64,000 nt of DNA from contig JBLHVI010000007.1 of assembly GCA_047630175.1 (NCBI GenBank), positions 1-64,000 of the forward strand. The letters run 5' to 3'. The notes beneath the pieces are model-generated. The model ran no database searches. It saw only the letters and a list, made by a program, of their open reading frames with translations, and was not told the DNA's origin. This stretch comes from UBA4582 sp047630175. Lineage in GTDB: Bacteria; Pseudomonadota; Gammaproteobacteria; Pseudomonadales; Azotimanducaceae. Both the position numbers and the translations under genes were made by a program. Below are positions 1 to 9,341 of this stretch, in pieces (position 1 is the first letter of the stretch; the number at the start of each line of letters is the position of its first letter).

Positions 1-536
1 TTGGTGCTATGGTCGCCGGCTATAAACAAACGCTGAAACGATCGAAGGCAGCAAGAGACGCCCAAGAAAGACTGTCCCTAAAGATGCCCGTGATCGGCGA
101 TCTACTTAACAAGTCAGCGATAGCGCGCTTTGCCCGCACCTTATCAACGACCTTTGCTGCGGGTGTTCCGCTTGTCGATGCGTTGGAGTCTGTTGCCGGC
201 GCGGCCGGTAACGTTGTTTATTTTGATGCGATTAAGAAGATCAAAAATGATGTATCCAGTGGTATCCAGCTCAACTACGCCATGAAACAAAGCGAAGTCT
301 TCCCTAACATGGTCATTCAGATGGTCGCCATCGGCGAGGAATCCGGCGCCCTAGACAGCATGCTAGATAAAGCGGCGACCTACTATGAAGAGATGGTAGA
401 CAACGCCGTTGATGGCCTCACGAGTCTCATGGAACCTATTATCATGTCGTTCTTGGGCGTAGTTATTGGCGGCCTGATCATCGCTATGTATCTACCGATC
501 TTTAAGATGGGCGACGCTATCAGTGGCGGTGGATAG
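1..536 (+). CDS. pilC: Type IV pilus inner-membrane assembly protein PilC, C-terminal part (5' end outside window)
   Basis: This is the end of a polytopic inner-membrane platform protein of the T2SS-F / PilC family, which anchors pilus assembly next to the PilB/PilT ATPases. The frame is open from the window edge, so the start lies outside. About 177 residues remain, holding the second T2SSF domain: the motif AIARFARTLSTTFAAGVPLV, a GEESGALD segment around residues 115-122, and a final hydrophobic helix (FLGVVIGGLIIAMYLPIF). The stop overlaps the start of pilD by 14 bases. The pilC-pilD-coaE-yacG order is that of Pseudomonas pil loci, which supports PilC over GspF. Confidence 0.93.
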   Translation, partial: GAMVAGYKQTLKRSKAARDAQERLSLKMPVIGDLLNKSAIARFARTLSTTFAAGVPLVDALESVAGAAGNVVYFDAIKKIKNDVSSGIQLNYAMKQSEVFPNMVIQMVAIGEESGALDSMLDKAATYYEEMVDNAVDGLTSLMEPIIMSFLGVVIGGLIIAMYLPIFKMGDAISGGG

Positions 537-1431
537 CCTGTCTATATCTGACACACCGTTGATGTATCTGCAGCTACTGCAAGTGGAATTCCCCGGACTG
601 GTCGTCGCTTTTGGTTTGATATTCGGCTTATTAGTCGGCAGCTTTCTGAATGTTGTTATTCATCGTCTGCCTATCATGATGCAGCGCGAGTGGCAGTCTC
701 AAGCATGCGACATTCTGCAACAGCCATCCCCGCAAGAAGCCATGCCAGCTTACAATCTGGTCGTCCCAGCATCTAGCTGTCCCCAATGTGAGCACAAGAT
801 CAAGCCGTGGGAAAACATTCCTGTATTGAGCTATTTATTTTTGCGCGGCAAATGCGCCGGCTGTGAGGCTCGCATCAGTGCTCGCTATCCGCTGGTCGAG
901 TCGCTAACCGGCGTCATGACTGCAATTATCATTTACCTGCTAGGCCCAACGCTCGCTGGCCTCTGTGCCTGCGCTTTAACATGGGCACTAATCGCCATGT
1001 CGCTGATCGACTATGATCACCAACTGCTCCCAGACGATATTACTCTGCCCTTTATGTGGCTCGGACTTATCGCCAACACCTTTGGCGTTTTTACGACACT
1101 TGATTCAGCACTTTGGGGCGCTGTTGCCGGCTATCTTAGCCTGTGGACTGTGTTTCAGGTATTCAAGTTGATCACGGGTAAAGACGGCATGGGTTACGGT
1201 GATTTCAAGCTGCTAGCCCTACTAGGTGCCTGGATGGGCTGGCAGAGCCTGCTACTGATCATCGTGCTGTCGTCATTCGCCGGCGCCGTTATTGGCGGTG
1301 GCTTGATAATACTTGGACGTGACAAAAGCATCCCGATTCCATTCGGCCCCTACCTAGCAATCGCCGGCTGGATCGCCTTGCTTTGGGGCGACGAGCTAAC
1401 CCAGCAGTATATGCTGTTCATGGGTATATAG
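523..1431 (+). CDS. pilD: Prepilin peptidase / N-methyltransferase PilD
   Basis: Inner-membrane aspartic peptidase that cleaves and N-methylates type IV prepilins and type II secretion pseudopilins. About 302 residues, the usual size. Two CxxC pairs (C86/C89 and C111/C114) form the cytosolic zinc-binding loop of the full-length family. The two catalytic aspartates appear in SLIDYDHQLLPDD (D163) and GMGYGDFKLLALLGAW (D227, the GxGD motif). Several hydrophobic helices follow. The start is uncertain: GTG 523, GTG 529 or ATG 562 are in frame, and only the last avoids overlapping pilC. Confidence 0.95.
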   Translation: MAVDSLSISDTPLMYLQLLQVEFPGLVVAFGLIFGLLVGSFLNVVIHRLPIMMQREWQSQACDILQQPSPQEAMPAYNLVVPASSCPQCEHKIKPWENIPVLSYLFLRGKCAGCEARISARYPLVESLTGVMTAIIIYLLGPTLAGLCACALTWALIAMSLIDYDHQLLPDDITLPFMWLGLIANTFGVFTTLDSALWGAVAGYLSLWTVFQVFKLITGKDGMGYGDFKLLALLGAWMGWQSLLLIIVLSSFAGAVIGGGLIILGRDKSIPIPFGPYLAIAGWIALLWGDELTQQYMLFMGI

Positions 1432-1436
1432 CGCTC

Positions 1437-2048
1437 ATGGGGCGTTTTGTGGTTGGCCTTACGGGTGGCATTGGCAGCGGCAAATCAGCAGTGTCTGCGA
1501 GATTCGAAGCCTTCGGCATTACTGTCGCTGATGCTGATGTTGCCGCAAGGCAAGTTGTCGAACCGGGCACAGAAGCTATTAGCGCGATCGCTGCACGTTT
1601 TGGACCAGACATTTTGCAGATAGATGGCAGCCTCAACAGAGCGAGTTTACGTGCCATCGTCTTCGCCGAACCAGACCAACGACGATGGCTGGAGTCAATC
1701 ACGATTCCCGCTATCATGAAACGTCTAAAGACGATGCTCGAGCAAAGCAGTTCTGCCTATTCGATATTGGTGCTCTCAAGCGGTAACGGCCAGCATCCGC
1801 TCATTGACCGTCATCTCATCGTCGATGTGTCTTCTGAAACACAACGTCGTCGAGTCATAACACGAGACAACAATACACTAACTCAGGTCGACGCTATCAT
1901 GGCGTCGCAACCTAGTCGTCAGGCGCGTCTCGCCTATGCCCAAGACGTTATTATTAACGAGGGCAATATAACGGCATTGGATGGCCAGGTCTTCGCCTTG
2001 CACCAGAAATACACCCAATTGAGCGGCACAACCCATGGCCCGACTTGA
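1437..2048 (+). CDS. coaE: Dephospho-CoA kinase CoaE, divergent
   Basis: Phosphorylates the 3'-hydroxyl of dephospho-CoA in the last step of CoA synthesis. 203 residues, usual length. The P-loop GLTGGIGSGKS (residues 7-17), the DAD motif (32-34), ARQVVEPG and the RD of the lid (143-144) are all present. The ATG at 1437, six bases after the pilD stop, gives the normal N-terminus MGRFVVGLTGG. The dephospho-CoA side looks altered: the usual HP after the WLE helix is IP (90-91), and the PLL(x)E segment is replaced by LVLSSGNG (111-118). It overlaps yacG by 14 bases. Still best called coaE by context and P-loop. Confidence 0.85.
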   Translation: MGRFVVGLTGGIGSGKSAVSARFEAFGITVADADVAARQVVEPGTEAISAIAARFGPDILQIDGSLNRASLRAIVFAEPDQRRWLESITIPAIMKRLKTMLEQSSSAYSILVLSSGNGQHPLIDRHLIVDVSSETQRRRVITRDNNTLTQVDAIMASQPSRQARLAYAQDVIINEGNITALDGQVFALHQKYTQLSGTTHGPT

Positions 2049-2247
2049 AGTCAAATGCCCTACCTGCCAGAAACCGGTGCACTGGGTCGAAGAAAACATT
2101 TACCGGCCTTTCTGCAGTGAACGCTGTCAGTTAATTGATTTGGGCGAGTGGGCCAGCGGTAAACACTTTATTCCCGTCGACCCCACTCACGATGATGTGA
2201 CGTCAGCGGACCTCGACTCAGGCGACCTGCCTGGGCCCGATTGGTGA
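2035..2247 (+). CDS. yacG: DNA gyrase inhibitor YacG (zinc protein)
   Basis: Small zinc-binding protein of the YacG family, which binds GyrB and inhibits gyrase. 70 residues. The four zinc ligands are in the expected arrangement: CPTC near residue 9 and CSERC near residue 27, followed by the family signature LIDLGEWASGKHFIP. The tail is acidic and disordered-looking. It overlaps coaE, so the two are probably translationally coupled at the end of the pil-coaE operon. Confidence 0.93.
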   Translation: MARLEVKCPTCQKPVHWVEENIYRPFCSERCQLIDLGEWASGKHFIPVDPTHDDVTSADLDSGDLPGPDW

Positions 2248-2537
2248 ATAGCAGTATTCAGACTCTGCAGGGTATTGGGATTGATTTATCCCAAAGTGAT
2301 TCCAGGTCCTACGCGCTAACAATCGTAAACCAAGAACGGAGCCCGGTGAAGTGCGGCCAGAGCCGCCAGACTAGCTGATGAAAATTAAGCCTCCGCTGCC
2401 TGCCACGAAACAAACTCCATTCGGGCGCACCAACGCCTAAGCAATTGCCGTAAGGGCAGCAAGCAGGCTTCTGCAAACGGTTACACGAGCGATAACAATT
2501 CTCCTAGCAGCAGCGACGTGGCTGTTATGCTCCACGC
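2248..2537. other. Intergenic region between convergent yacG and argJ
   Basis: About 290 bases between two converging genes with no credible coding frame. The Pseudomonas-type neighbour mutT, often next to argJ, is not recognisable here. The only clear structure is the inverted repeat at 2275-2294. The rest shows nothing I can name. Confidence 0.5.
2275..2294. repeat. Perfect 7-bp inverted repeat between converging genes
   Basis: TTGGGAT and ATCCCAA flank a six-base loop (TGATTT), 28 bases after the yacG stop. No T-run follows on either strand, so a conventional intrinsic terminator is not shown, but the position suits transcript-end formation. Confidence 0.45.
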
Positions 2538-3761
2538 TTAACTTCGGTATTCAGCATTAATGCGCACATACTCATGTGACAAATCGCTAGTCCAGACAGT
2601 CTCGCTGACGTTGCCAGCATGCAGTTCGATAGTAATTGTTATCTCCTCGTGCGCCATAATAGCCGCGCCCTGGCTCTCGGTGTAGGATTCATGCTTTTGT
2701 CCCGCTTGCATCAAACACACGTCGCCCAACCAGATGTCCAGCTTGTTAATATCAAGTGCGACGCCTGCCTTGCCGACGGCCATAACGATACGGCCCCAGT
2801 TCGCGTCACTTGCATGAATAGCAGTCTTCATCAGAGGCGAGTTGGCAACCGAGTAGGCGATCGACAAGCAATCTTGCACTGTGGCGCCATTGTTAACGGC
2901 AACCGCAACGAATTTTGTCGCGCCCTCAGCATCTCTGATAATACCCTGCGCCAACTCGAGGAAAACCTCATCAAGCACCGCTTGGAACTGCTCAACAATG
3001 TCGCTCTTCTTATCACCATCTATATCAGCATCAATATCGATCCCAGACTGACCCGTTGCCGTTAACATGCTCGAGTCGTTAGTTGACGTATCGCTGTCGA
3101 CAGTGATGCGATTAAAGGATCTATTGACCGCGAGATTTAAACATTGCTGTAATGTCTGTGTCGACGCAGCTACATCAGTCACGACATAACTAAGCATCGT
3201 CGCCATGTTGGGCTGGATCATACCAGCGCCTTTAGTGATGCCAGTTATCGTCGCGATTTTACCTTGCAGCTCAAATTGTCGTGATGCGATTTTAGGCCGC
3301 GTGTCCGTGGTCATTATGCCACGCGCCGCAGCTAGCCAACCATCCTCATCCAGCGCACTGACAGCGTCGCCGAGGCCCGCGATAATTTTATCCGCCGGTA
3401 GACGCTCACCAATAACACCCGTCGAAAATGGCAGTACTGTCTCCAGTGACGTACCAGCTAGGGTTGCCAAAGCTTGGCAGCACGCCAAAGCATCTTCGAT
3501 TCCCGTATCGCCCATGGCTGCATTGGCATTACCGCTATTGATTAGAAAGTAGCGCGGGGAACTATGCTGCAGATGCGCCTTATCAACTAACACGGGTGCG
3601 GCGGCGAAAACACTCTGGGTAAACACCCCGGCGGTGCGACTGCCGGGAGCAAACTCAAACAGCACCAGATCGTCGCCGGCGGATTTGATGCCGCAAGCTA
3701 CGCTTGAGAGGCGTGCTCCAGCCACTTTATGATATGAAGTACTATTACTACCAACCGCCAT
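2538..3761 (-). CDS. argJ: Bifunctional glutamate N-acetyltransferase / amino-acid N-acetyltransferase ArgJ
   Basis: Transfers the acetyl group from N-acetylornithine to glutamate (and can acetylate glutamate from acetyl-CoA), running the cyclic arginine pathway in the cytoplasm. 407 residues, the family norm. The self-processing site is visible as KGAGMIQPNMATMLS, with Thr188 the nucleophile exposed by autocleavage into alpha and beta chains. The oxyanion-hole segment STGVIGE is at 113-119. The gene lies 51 bases after secA on the same strand with no terminator between, so co-transcription is likely, as in Pseudomonas. Confidence 0.97.
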   Translation of the reverse strand: MAVGSNSTSYHKVAGARLSSVACGIKSAGDDLVLFEFAPGSRTAGVFTQSVFAAAPVLVDKAHLQHSSPRYFLINSGNANAAMGDTGIEDALACCQALATLAGTSLETVLPFSTGVIGERLPADKIIAGLGDAVSALDEDGWLAAARGIMTTDTRPKIASRQFELQGKIATITGITKGAGMIQPNMATMLSYVVTDVAASTQTLQQCLNLAVNRSFNRITVDSDTSTNDSSMLTATGQSGIDIDADIDGDKKSDIVEQFQAVLDEVFLELAQGIIRDAEGATKFVAVAVNNGATVQDCLSIAYSVANSPLMKTAIHASDANWGRIVMAVGKAGVALDINKLDIWLGDVCLMQAGQKHESYTESQGAAIMAHEEITITIELHAGNVSETVWTSDLSHEYVRINAEYRS

Positions 3762-3812
3762 GGCTTCTTATCTCACGTAAATAATCATAAATATCTAAAC
3801 TAGGGACACGAT

Positions 3813-6545
3813 TTACGCAAGAGTACCGTGGCATGACTTATACTTTTTACCCGAACCACAGGGACAAGGTTCATTACGACCAACCTTTTTTTCGCGACGA
3901 ATAAACGGAGTCTGCGCCTCTGCTGGTGCTACAGCTGTCTCATCTCCACCCATGGGCCTGCTGCTTTCCTTTTGAAAATTCAGCGTATTCTTGGCATCTT
4001 CCTCGCGGCGCTTACGCTCTATCGACTGAACGTCTTCAGACGGCTGAAATTCAACACGCGCCAAAAATCGAATAACCTCGAGTTTGACGTTATGCAATAG
4101 CTCTTCAAATAGCTCAAAGGCCTCCCGCTTATATTCCTGCTTGGGCTGCTTTTGCGCATAAGCCCTGAGATGAATACCTTGGCGCAGATAGTCCATAGAT
4201 GCCAAATGTTCTTTCCAGAGCGTATCGAGGATTTGCAGCATAATTTGCTTTTCGAATAGGCGAATATCAAGACCCATAGCCTCTTCCTTGACACGATAAC
4301 TGTCTCGGATGGCGCCGCTAATCTTCGCCCGCAACGACTCCTCGTGTAAGTTGTCATCGTCATCGAGCCACTGCTGCAGCGTCAAACGAAGATTGAACTC
4401 TGTCTGCAACGCCTGTTCGAGGCCGGTGACATCCCACTGCTCTTCCAAACTCTGAGGTGGCACAAAGCCATCAATCACCTCATTAATCACGTCGTCCCAG
4501 AGTGCATTGATCGTCTCTGAGACGTCCTGTGCCTCCATCAATTCATTTCTTTGGGAATAAATCATCTGTCGCTGATCGTTTGCAACATCGTCGTACTCCA
4601 ACAATTGTTTTCGCATATCGAAATTGCGCCCCTCGACCTTACGCTGCGCCTTCTCAATTGCGTTGTTGACCATGCGATGCTCGATCGCTTCACCCTTCTC
4701 CATGCCAATAGATTGCATCAAGCCCTTAACCCTTGGCGGCGCAAAAATACGCATCAGATTATCGTCCATCGACAGATAAAAACGTGACATACCTGGATCA
4801 CCTTGACGACCAGAGCGACCGCGCAGTTGATTGTCGATGCGACGGCTCTCGTGTCGTTCTGAACCGACAACATGCAAACCACCCGCCTCTATAACGGCAT
4901 CGTGGCGTTTCTGCCACGCTAGCCTTATCTCGGCGACTTTTTCTGGGCTAGATTCCTTTAACTCAGCCACCTCAGATTCCCAGTTTCCGCCAAGAATGAT
5001 ATCTGTACCGCGACCGGCCATATTGGTGGCAATGGTTACCGTACCGGGGCGCCCTGCTTGGGCAATAATCTCTGCTTCTTGTGCATGAAACTTCGCATTC
5101 AATACGCTGTGCTTTATCTTGCGTTTATCCAACAGACTGGAAAGTAATTCAGACGATTCAATAGACGCAGTGCCCACCAACACAGGCGCCTTGGCAACTG
5201 TAAGCTCCTCGATTTCATCAACTATGGCATCAAACTTCTCTTCCATCGTTAAAAAAATCAAATCGTTCAAGTCACGGCGAGTCATCGGCTTGTTAGTCGG
5301 AATCACCACAACATCCAGGCCGTAAATCTGACGGAATTCGAAAGCCTCAGTATCGGCGGTACCCGTCATGCCTGCTAATTTTTCATAGAGACGAAAAAAG
5401 TTCTGGAAAGTGATCGATGCCAGCGTCTGGCTTTCATTCGTGATGACGACATTTTCCTTAGCCTCGATCGCCTGATGAATACCGCCAGACCAGCGCCGAC
5501 CGGGCATAGATCGACCCGTATGTTCATCGACGATAACAATTTCGTTCCCCTGCACCATGTAGTCAACGTCGCGCTGAAACAAGCACTGAGCTTTGAGAGC
5601 CGAATGAACGTGGTGCAATAGCGATAAGTTAGTCGTGCCATACAGCGACTCGCCCTCCTTCAGTAGGCCACGCTTCGCCAGCAGTTCTTCAACTTTCAAA
5701 TGACCCGCTTCCGTTAGTTCAACGTCACGTTGCTTCTCGTCAACAAAAAAATCGCCAGGCGGATCGATTTCGTTAGCGATATCTTCTTCAGTTTTCTCTT
5801 GGCGATCTAACTGTGGCACGACCGCCTTCATTGCCTTGTAAAGATCCGACGAGTTTTCTGCGCCGCCGGAGATGATCAACGGCGTTCGCGCCTCATCGAT
5901 CAAGATCGAATCGACCTCATCCACAATGGCAAAATTCAAGACCTTTTGCACCTTCTCATCAAGGTTGAAAGCCATGTTATCGCGTAAATAATCGAAGCCG
6001 AATTCATTATTTGTGCCGTAGGTTATGTCAGATGCGTAGGCATCGCGCTTTTCAACTTGAGTCTGGCCTGCGTACACAACCCCAACAGTCATTCCTAGCG
6101 CATTGTAAACAGCACCCATCCACTCGGCACCCCACTTTGCTAAGTAGTCATTGACCGTCACCAAATGCACCCCGTCGCCCGAGATCGCGTTCAAGTAAAG
6201 CGGCAACGTTGCCATCAAGGTTTTACCTTCACCTGTACGCATCTCTGCAATGCGCCCTTCATGCAGCGTCATGCCACCAATCAACTGGACATCAAATATG
6301 CGTAGCCCCAGTGCCCGCTTACCAGCCTCACGAACCGCTGCAAAAGCTTCAGGCAAAATGGCATCTAGACTCTCACCCTGACCGAGTCGCACACTGTAAA
6401 GGTTACGAAGGTTAGCGATTTCAACATCGCTAAAAGCCTCAAAAGTCGATTCCAGGTCGTTGATCCGGGTTACAACTTTGCCCATGCGCTTTAGTTCACG
6501 GTCGTTTTTACTGCCAAAAATTTTGTTGAATACCTGCATCACCAT
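3813..6545 (-). CDS. secA: Preprotein translocase ATPase SecA
   Basis: Motor ATPase that drives unfolded precursors through SecYEG. 910 residues. Visible elements: N-terminus ending in FGSKNDRELKRMGK, Walker A MRTGEGKT (102-109), DEVDSILIDEARTPLIISG (Walker B/DEAD region), the second RecA-like domain with TNMAGRGTDIILGGNW and GRSGRQGDPG, and the C-terminal SecB/zinc-binding CPCGSGKKYKSCH. ATG 6545 aligns in length with Pseudomonas SecA; ATG 6539 is an alternative. It follows the M23 peptidase gene and its terminator, so a separate promoter within the preceding ~100 bases or inside the M23 gene is expected. Confidence 0.98.
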   Translation of the reverse strand: MVMQVFNKIFGSKNDRELKRMGKVVTRINDLESTFEAFSDVEIANLRNLYSVRLGQGESLDAILPEAFAAVREAGKRALGLRIFDVQLIGGMTLHEGRIAEMRTGEGKTLMATLPLYLNAISGDGVHLVTVNDYLAKWGAEWMGAVYNALGMTVGVVYAGQTQVEKRDAYASDITYGTNNEFGFDYLRDNMAFNLDEKVQKVLNFAIVDEVDSILIDEARTPLIISGGAENSSDLYKAMKAVVPQLDRQEKTEEDIANEIDPPGDFFVDEKQRDVELTEAGHLKVEELLAKRGLLKEGESLYGTTNLSLLHHVHSALKAQCLFQRDVDYMVQGNEIVIVDEHTGRSMPGRRWSGGIHQAIEAKENVVITNESQTLASITFQNFFRLYEKLAGMTGTADTEAFEFRQIYGLDVVVIPTNKPMTRRDLNDLIFLTMEEKFDAIVDEIEELTVAKAPVLVGTASIESSELLSSLLDKRKIKHSVLNAKFHAQEAEIIAQAGRPGTVTIATNMAGRGTDIILGGNWESEVAELKESSPEKVAEIRLAWQKRHDAVIEAGGLHVVGSERHESRRIDNQLRGRSGRQGDPGMSRFYLSMDDNLMRIFAPPRVKGLMQSIGMEKGEAIEHRMVNNAIEKAQRKVEGRNFDMRKQLLEYDDVANDQRQMIYSQRNELMEAQDVSETINALWDDVINEVIDGFVPPQSLEEQWDVTGLEQALQTEFNLRLTLQQWLDDDDNLHEESLRAKISGAIRDSYRVKEEAMGLDIRLFEKQIMLQILDTLWKEHLASMDYLRQGIHLRAYAQKQPKQEYKREAFELFEELLHNVKLEVIRFLARVEFQPSEDVQSIERKRREEDAKNTLNFQKESSRPMGGDETAVAPAEAQTPFIRREKKVGRNEPCPCGSGKKYKSCHGTLA

Positions 6546-6597
6546 CGGTGCTGTCTCTACTGAAATTCAATGAAAAGAGGAGAAGGAGGAGAAACCG

Positions 6598-6627
6598 AAA
6601 AAAAGCGGCTACCCAACAAGGTAGCCG
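6598..6627 (-). terminator. Rho-independent terminator after the M23 peptidase gene
   Basis: Read on the minus strand, CGGCTACC and GGTAGCCG form a perfect 8-bp stem with loop TTGTTG, followed by C and seven T residues. It begins 9 bases after the M23 stop codon and precedes secA, so it separates the two transcripts. Confidence 0.88.
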
Positions 6628-6635
6628 GGCGGGTA

Positions 6636-7559
6636 TCAGCGACTGGCGCGGTGTATATAAGCAGAAGGGTCGACTATGCGCCCATTTTTGAAGACTTCAA
6701 AATGAACGTGGGGACCTGTGGAACGGCCGCTGCTGCCCATAAGACCAACGACCTGACCTTTGCGGACGATATCGCCGACCTTAACCACGAGTTCTTTGTG
6801 GTGACCGTAACGCGTTGAAAAACCGCCGCCGTGGTTGATCTCAACCATCTCACCGTAGCCACTTCTCGTCGCAGCATACACAACGATACCGGCGGCAACG
6901 GTGACAACGTCAGCTCCTTCAGTGCCAGCAAAATCGACACCGCTGTGCCAAGCTCGACGGCCGTTGATAGGATCATTACGCATGCCAAATCGAGAGGACA
7001 TCCACCCCTTGTTCACCGGTCGTCCAGCTAGAAACACGTCACCCTGTATCTTGCGATCAACCAGTAATGTTTCCAAGACACTGAGTTGCTGCTCACGGTC
7101 TTCTATATCTTCTGACAGTTGTGATAACAGCTTGATGTAGTCAGGTGCCGTGTAGGCACTCTCTTGGACATCAAATTCAGGCCCACCAACCGCTGGAGGT
7201 TGAGAAAAGTCAAACTCGCCTTCATCAAGCTTTGCGATGGTGGTCAGACGCTCGCCTAAAGCATCTAGTCGAACAATGCGCGACTGCAACTTGGCAAGCC
7301 TCACTGCTGATGCCTCCAAATTCTCCTCAGCGTCACGACGAGCCAATTTGACCTCAATGTCTTGGTCTTCGAGCGCCTGGCGCCACTTACTCACCATCTC
7401 TCTGACCATTACCGCTTCACCCAATCCCATACGGTATGCCGTAAAGCCCGCGACAGAAGGTATCCCTAGTAAACCTGCCAGCGTGAGGCCTAACAGCAGC
7501 CCATTAACGCTAAAGGCACGAGACCTGCCAGATCGGTTGTCAACAATGATGAGTTTCAT
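6636..7559 (-). CDS. M23 family (LytM-type) peptidase with N-terminal membrane anchor and coiled coil
   Basis: Murein endopeptidase or a LytM-domain regulator facing the periplasm. 307 residues. A transmembrane anchor lies at about residues 20-42, followed by a charged, probably coiled-coil stretch (70-160). The C-terminal LytM domain has HSGVDFAG (HxxxD zinc motif), TRYGHHKEL and GPHVHFEVFKNG (HxH), all ligands intact, so it is likely catalytically active. Pseudomonas has an M23 gene at the same place between the DUF721 gene and secA. It is divergent from the dciA-like gene. Confidence 0.92.
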   Translation of the reverse strand: MKLIIVDNRSGRSRAFSVNGLLLGLTLAGLLGIPSVAGFTAYRMGLGEAVMVREMVSKWRQALEDQDIEVKLARRDAEENLEASAVRLAKLQSRIVRLDALGERLTTIAKLDEGEFDFSQPPAVGGPEFDVQESAYTAPDYIKLLSQLSEDIEDREQQLSVLETLLVDRKIQGDVFLAGRPVNKGWMSSRFGMRNDPINGRRAWHSGVDFAGTEGADVVTVAAGIVVYAATRSGYGEMVEINHGGGFSTRYGHHKELVVKVGDIVRKGQVVGLMGSSGRSTGPHVHFEVFKNGRIVDPSAYIHRASR

Positions 7560-7688
7560 AAAAACGAGTAACTTTTCAATTCAGTGACTATTCGATTTAA
7601 GTTGCTGTAACATTCCGTTGCTAGTTAACTCATAATCGTTGGATGCTGCTATTATTTTTTTTCTTCGAGACGGAACTAAGCCAACTAG

Positions 7689-7694
7689 TATACT
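7689..7694 (+). promoter_or_regulatory. Candidate -10 element of the dciA-like gene
   Basis: TATACT lies 26 bases upstream of the ATG at 7721 in the 161-bp divergent gap. No good -35 hexamer is found at 16-18 bases, so only the -10 is proposed. Confidence 0.35.
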
Positions 7695-7720
7695 AACACG
7701 ACCAATCCAGGGATCATCCC

Positions 7721-8155
7721 ATGGCATTTAGAAGGCCCGGACAAATTCTTTCCCAGGCTAAGGGCACACTCAATCGTCTATTAGCACAGACTGATGACCT
7801 GATTTTGCTGCAACGACTTGTCCGCAAAGTTGTTGCAGGTGACATCTTCATTGCCAGCCTTGAACAAGGCCAGCTCCATGTGATCACTCCGTCAGCTGCA
7901 CTAGCCACCCGCCTAAAATACAGTCAAAAAGCTGTGATCGCCTCACTACAGCAAAGGAAAAACCCATATCTTATTGATTCTATTAAGATATCAGTAAGGC
8001 CAGATTACATACCGCCGGCCAAACCAGAACGTCACATGCCCCAAGTCTCACTCAGTAACGCAGAACATATCGCAGAGACAGCTCAATATATCGAAGATGA
8101 AGCGTTGCGCAAAGCACTATTTAGCTTATCAGAGCACGTTAAACCTGAGTCTTAG
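7721..8155 (+). CDS. DUF721 protein, probable replicative helicase loader DciA
   Basis: 144-residue protein of the DUF721/DciA family. DciA proteins assist loading of the DnaB helicase in bacteria lacking DnaC. The N-terminal KH-like DUF721 fold is suggested by the segments LNRLLAQTDDLILLQRLVRK and LHVITPSAALATRLKYSQ, which match the family pattern of a helix followed by a strand rich in small residues. The context lpxC - DUF721 - M23 - secA is the same as around Pseudomonas dciA. The C-terminus is poorly conserved and probably disordered. The loader function is inferred from family and context. Confidence 0.8.
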   Translation: MAFRRPGQILSQAKGTLNRLLAQTDDLILLQRLVRKVVAGDIFIASLEQGQLHVITPSAALATRLKYSQKAVIASLQQRKNPYLIDSIKISVRPDYIPPAKPERHMPQVSLSNAEHIAETAQYIEDEALRKALFSLSEHVKPES

Positions 8156-8222
8156 CTGCGAACGCATCACTACGCTCGCCTTGCATGACCCAAGGGTACT
8201 CCTCGCGGAGCATCGCACTCAA

Positions 8223-9134
8223 TCAAGCAATAACTGGGGATGCATAAGCCATTGGTAGATCGTCTGCATTGTCAAACGTGACAATTTCCCAAGCATCGGC
8301 CTGTAGCAACAATGCTTGACGCAATGCGTGGTTGCCGGTGTGACCTGACTTATAGCCTATAAATTCACCAATCAGGCTGTGGCCTAGAACATATAGATCA
8401 CCGATCGCATCAAGAATTTTATGCCGCACAAACTCATCTTCGTGGCGCAAACCATCGTCGTTTAAGACACGGTAATCATCCACCACAACCGCATTATCCA
8501 TGCTGCCCCCCTGCGCCAGATTACGTTCCCTCAGGTGTTCGAACTCCTGCATTAAACCAAAAGTTCGTGCTCGGCTAACCTCTTTTACAAACGATGTTGC
8601 TGAAAAGTTAACACTGGCTTTCTGCTCCTTAATCACGGGATTATCATAAACAATGGTGTGAGTGACCTTAAACCCTTCGTAAGGTTCGATTGAGGCCGTC
8701 CAAGCATCGCCATCTGGATCGCTGACCACGATCTTTTTCTTGATTTTAATAAATTTCTTTAGTGTCCCTTGCTCTTGGATGCCTGCAGACTGGATCAGGA
8801 ACACAAAGGTCGCCGCGCTACCATCCATAATTGGCATTTCAGGTCCACTGACCTCAATGTAGGCGTTGTCTATGCCAAGCCCACACAAAGCCGCCATTAG
8901 GTGCTCAATCGTCGACACTCGCAGTCCGTCACAGCTAATGGTGGTCGCCAGTGTTGTGTCGCCCACGTACTCTGTCAGAGCAGGGATCTCGACGGTTTTG
9001 TCGCCCTCGGTTCGAATGAAGACAATACCCGCATCCGCGGGGGCTGGCCTAAGGGTCAAATAGACCTTCTCACCAGTATGCAGGCCTACTCCGGTTGCCC
9101 GGATTACGTTTTTGAGTGTGCGCTGATTGATCAT
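8223..9134 (-). CDS. lpxC: UDP-3-O-acyl-N-acetylglucosamine deacetylase LpxC
   Basis: Zinc deacetylase for the committed step of lipid A synthesis. 303 residues, normal size. The motif STIEHLMAALCGLG has E77 and H78 (general base and zinc ligand). HKILDAIGDLYVLG supplies the other His and Asp zinc ligands, and SGHTGNHALR the catalytic His. It sits downstream of ftsZ on the same strand with a 207-bp gap, so an internal promoter is possible. It converges with the dciA-like gene. Confidence 0.97.
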   Translation of the reverse strand: MINQRTLKNVIRATGVGLHTGEKVYLTLRPAPADAGIVFIRTEGDKTVEIPALTEYVGDTTLATTISCDGLRVSTIEHLMAALCGLGIDNAYIEVSGPEMPIMDGSAATFVFLIQSAGIQEQGTLKKFIKIKKKIVVSDPDGDAWTASIEPYEGFKVTHTIVYDNPVIKEQKASVNFSATSFVKEVSRARTFGLMQEFEHLRERNLAQGGSMDNAVVVDDYRVLNDDGLRHEDEFVRHKILDAIGDLYVLGHSLIGEFIGYKSGHTGNHALRQALLLQADAWEIVTFDNADDLPMAYASPVIA

Positions 9135-9341
9135 TGTTTGTTGTTGTTTTCCTTAATCATTATCGTAGTCATCAGTTCCCCGGCGGCGGGTGTTAATGTT
9201 AACAGGCCCCTAAACGAGAACCTAATATCAATCCCACAGTCTTCTTAGGTGTTTTACAACCCTGATGTTTCAGACCACAAACATACGACATAGTTGCACT
9301 CTACACGGCTGACGGGTCCGCATTCGCAATAGAGAGGCTTG

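Noticed and set aside
2619..3065. 148-codon plus-strand frame inside argJ
   Set aside because: Antisense to argJ, composition-driven, no start signal or family resemblance.
6571..6605. Polypurine tract near secA
   Set aside because: Its A-run is the complement of the terminator T-run; the rest looks like ordinary leader sequence.
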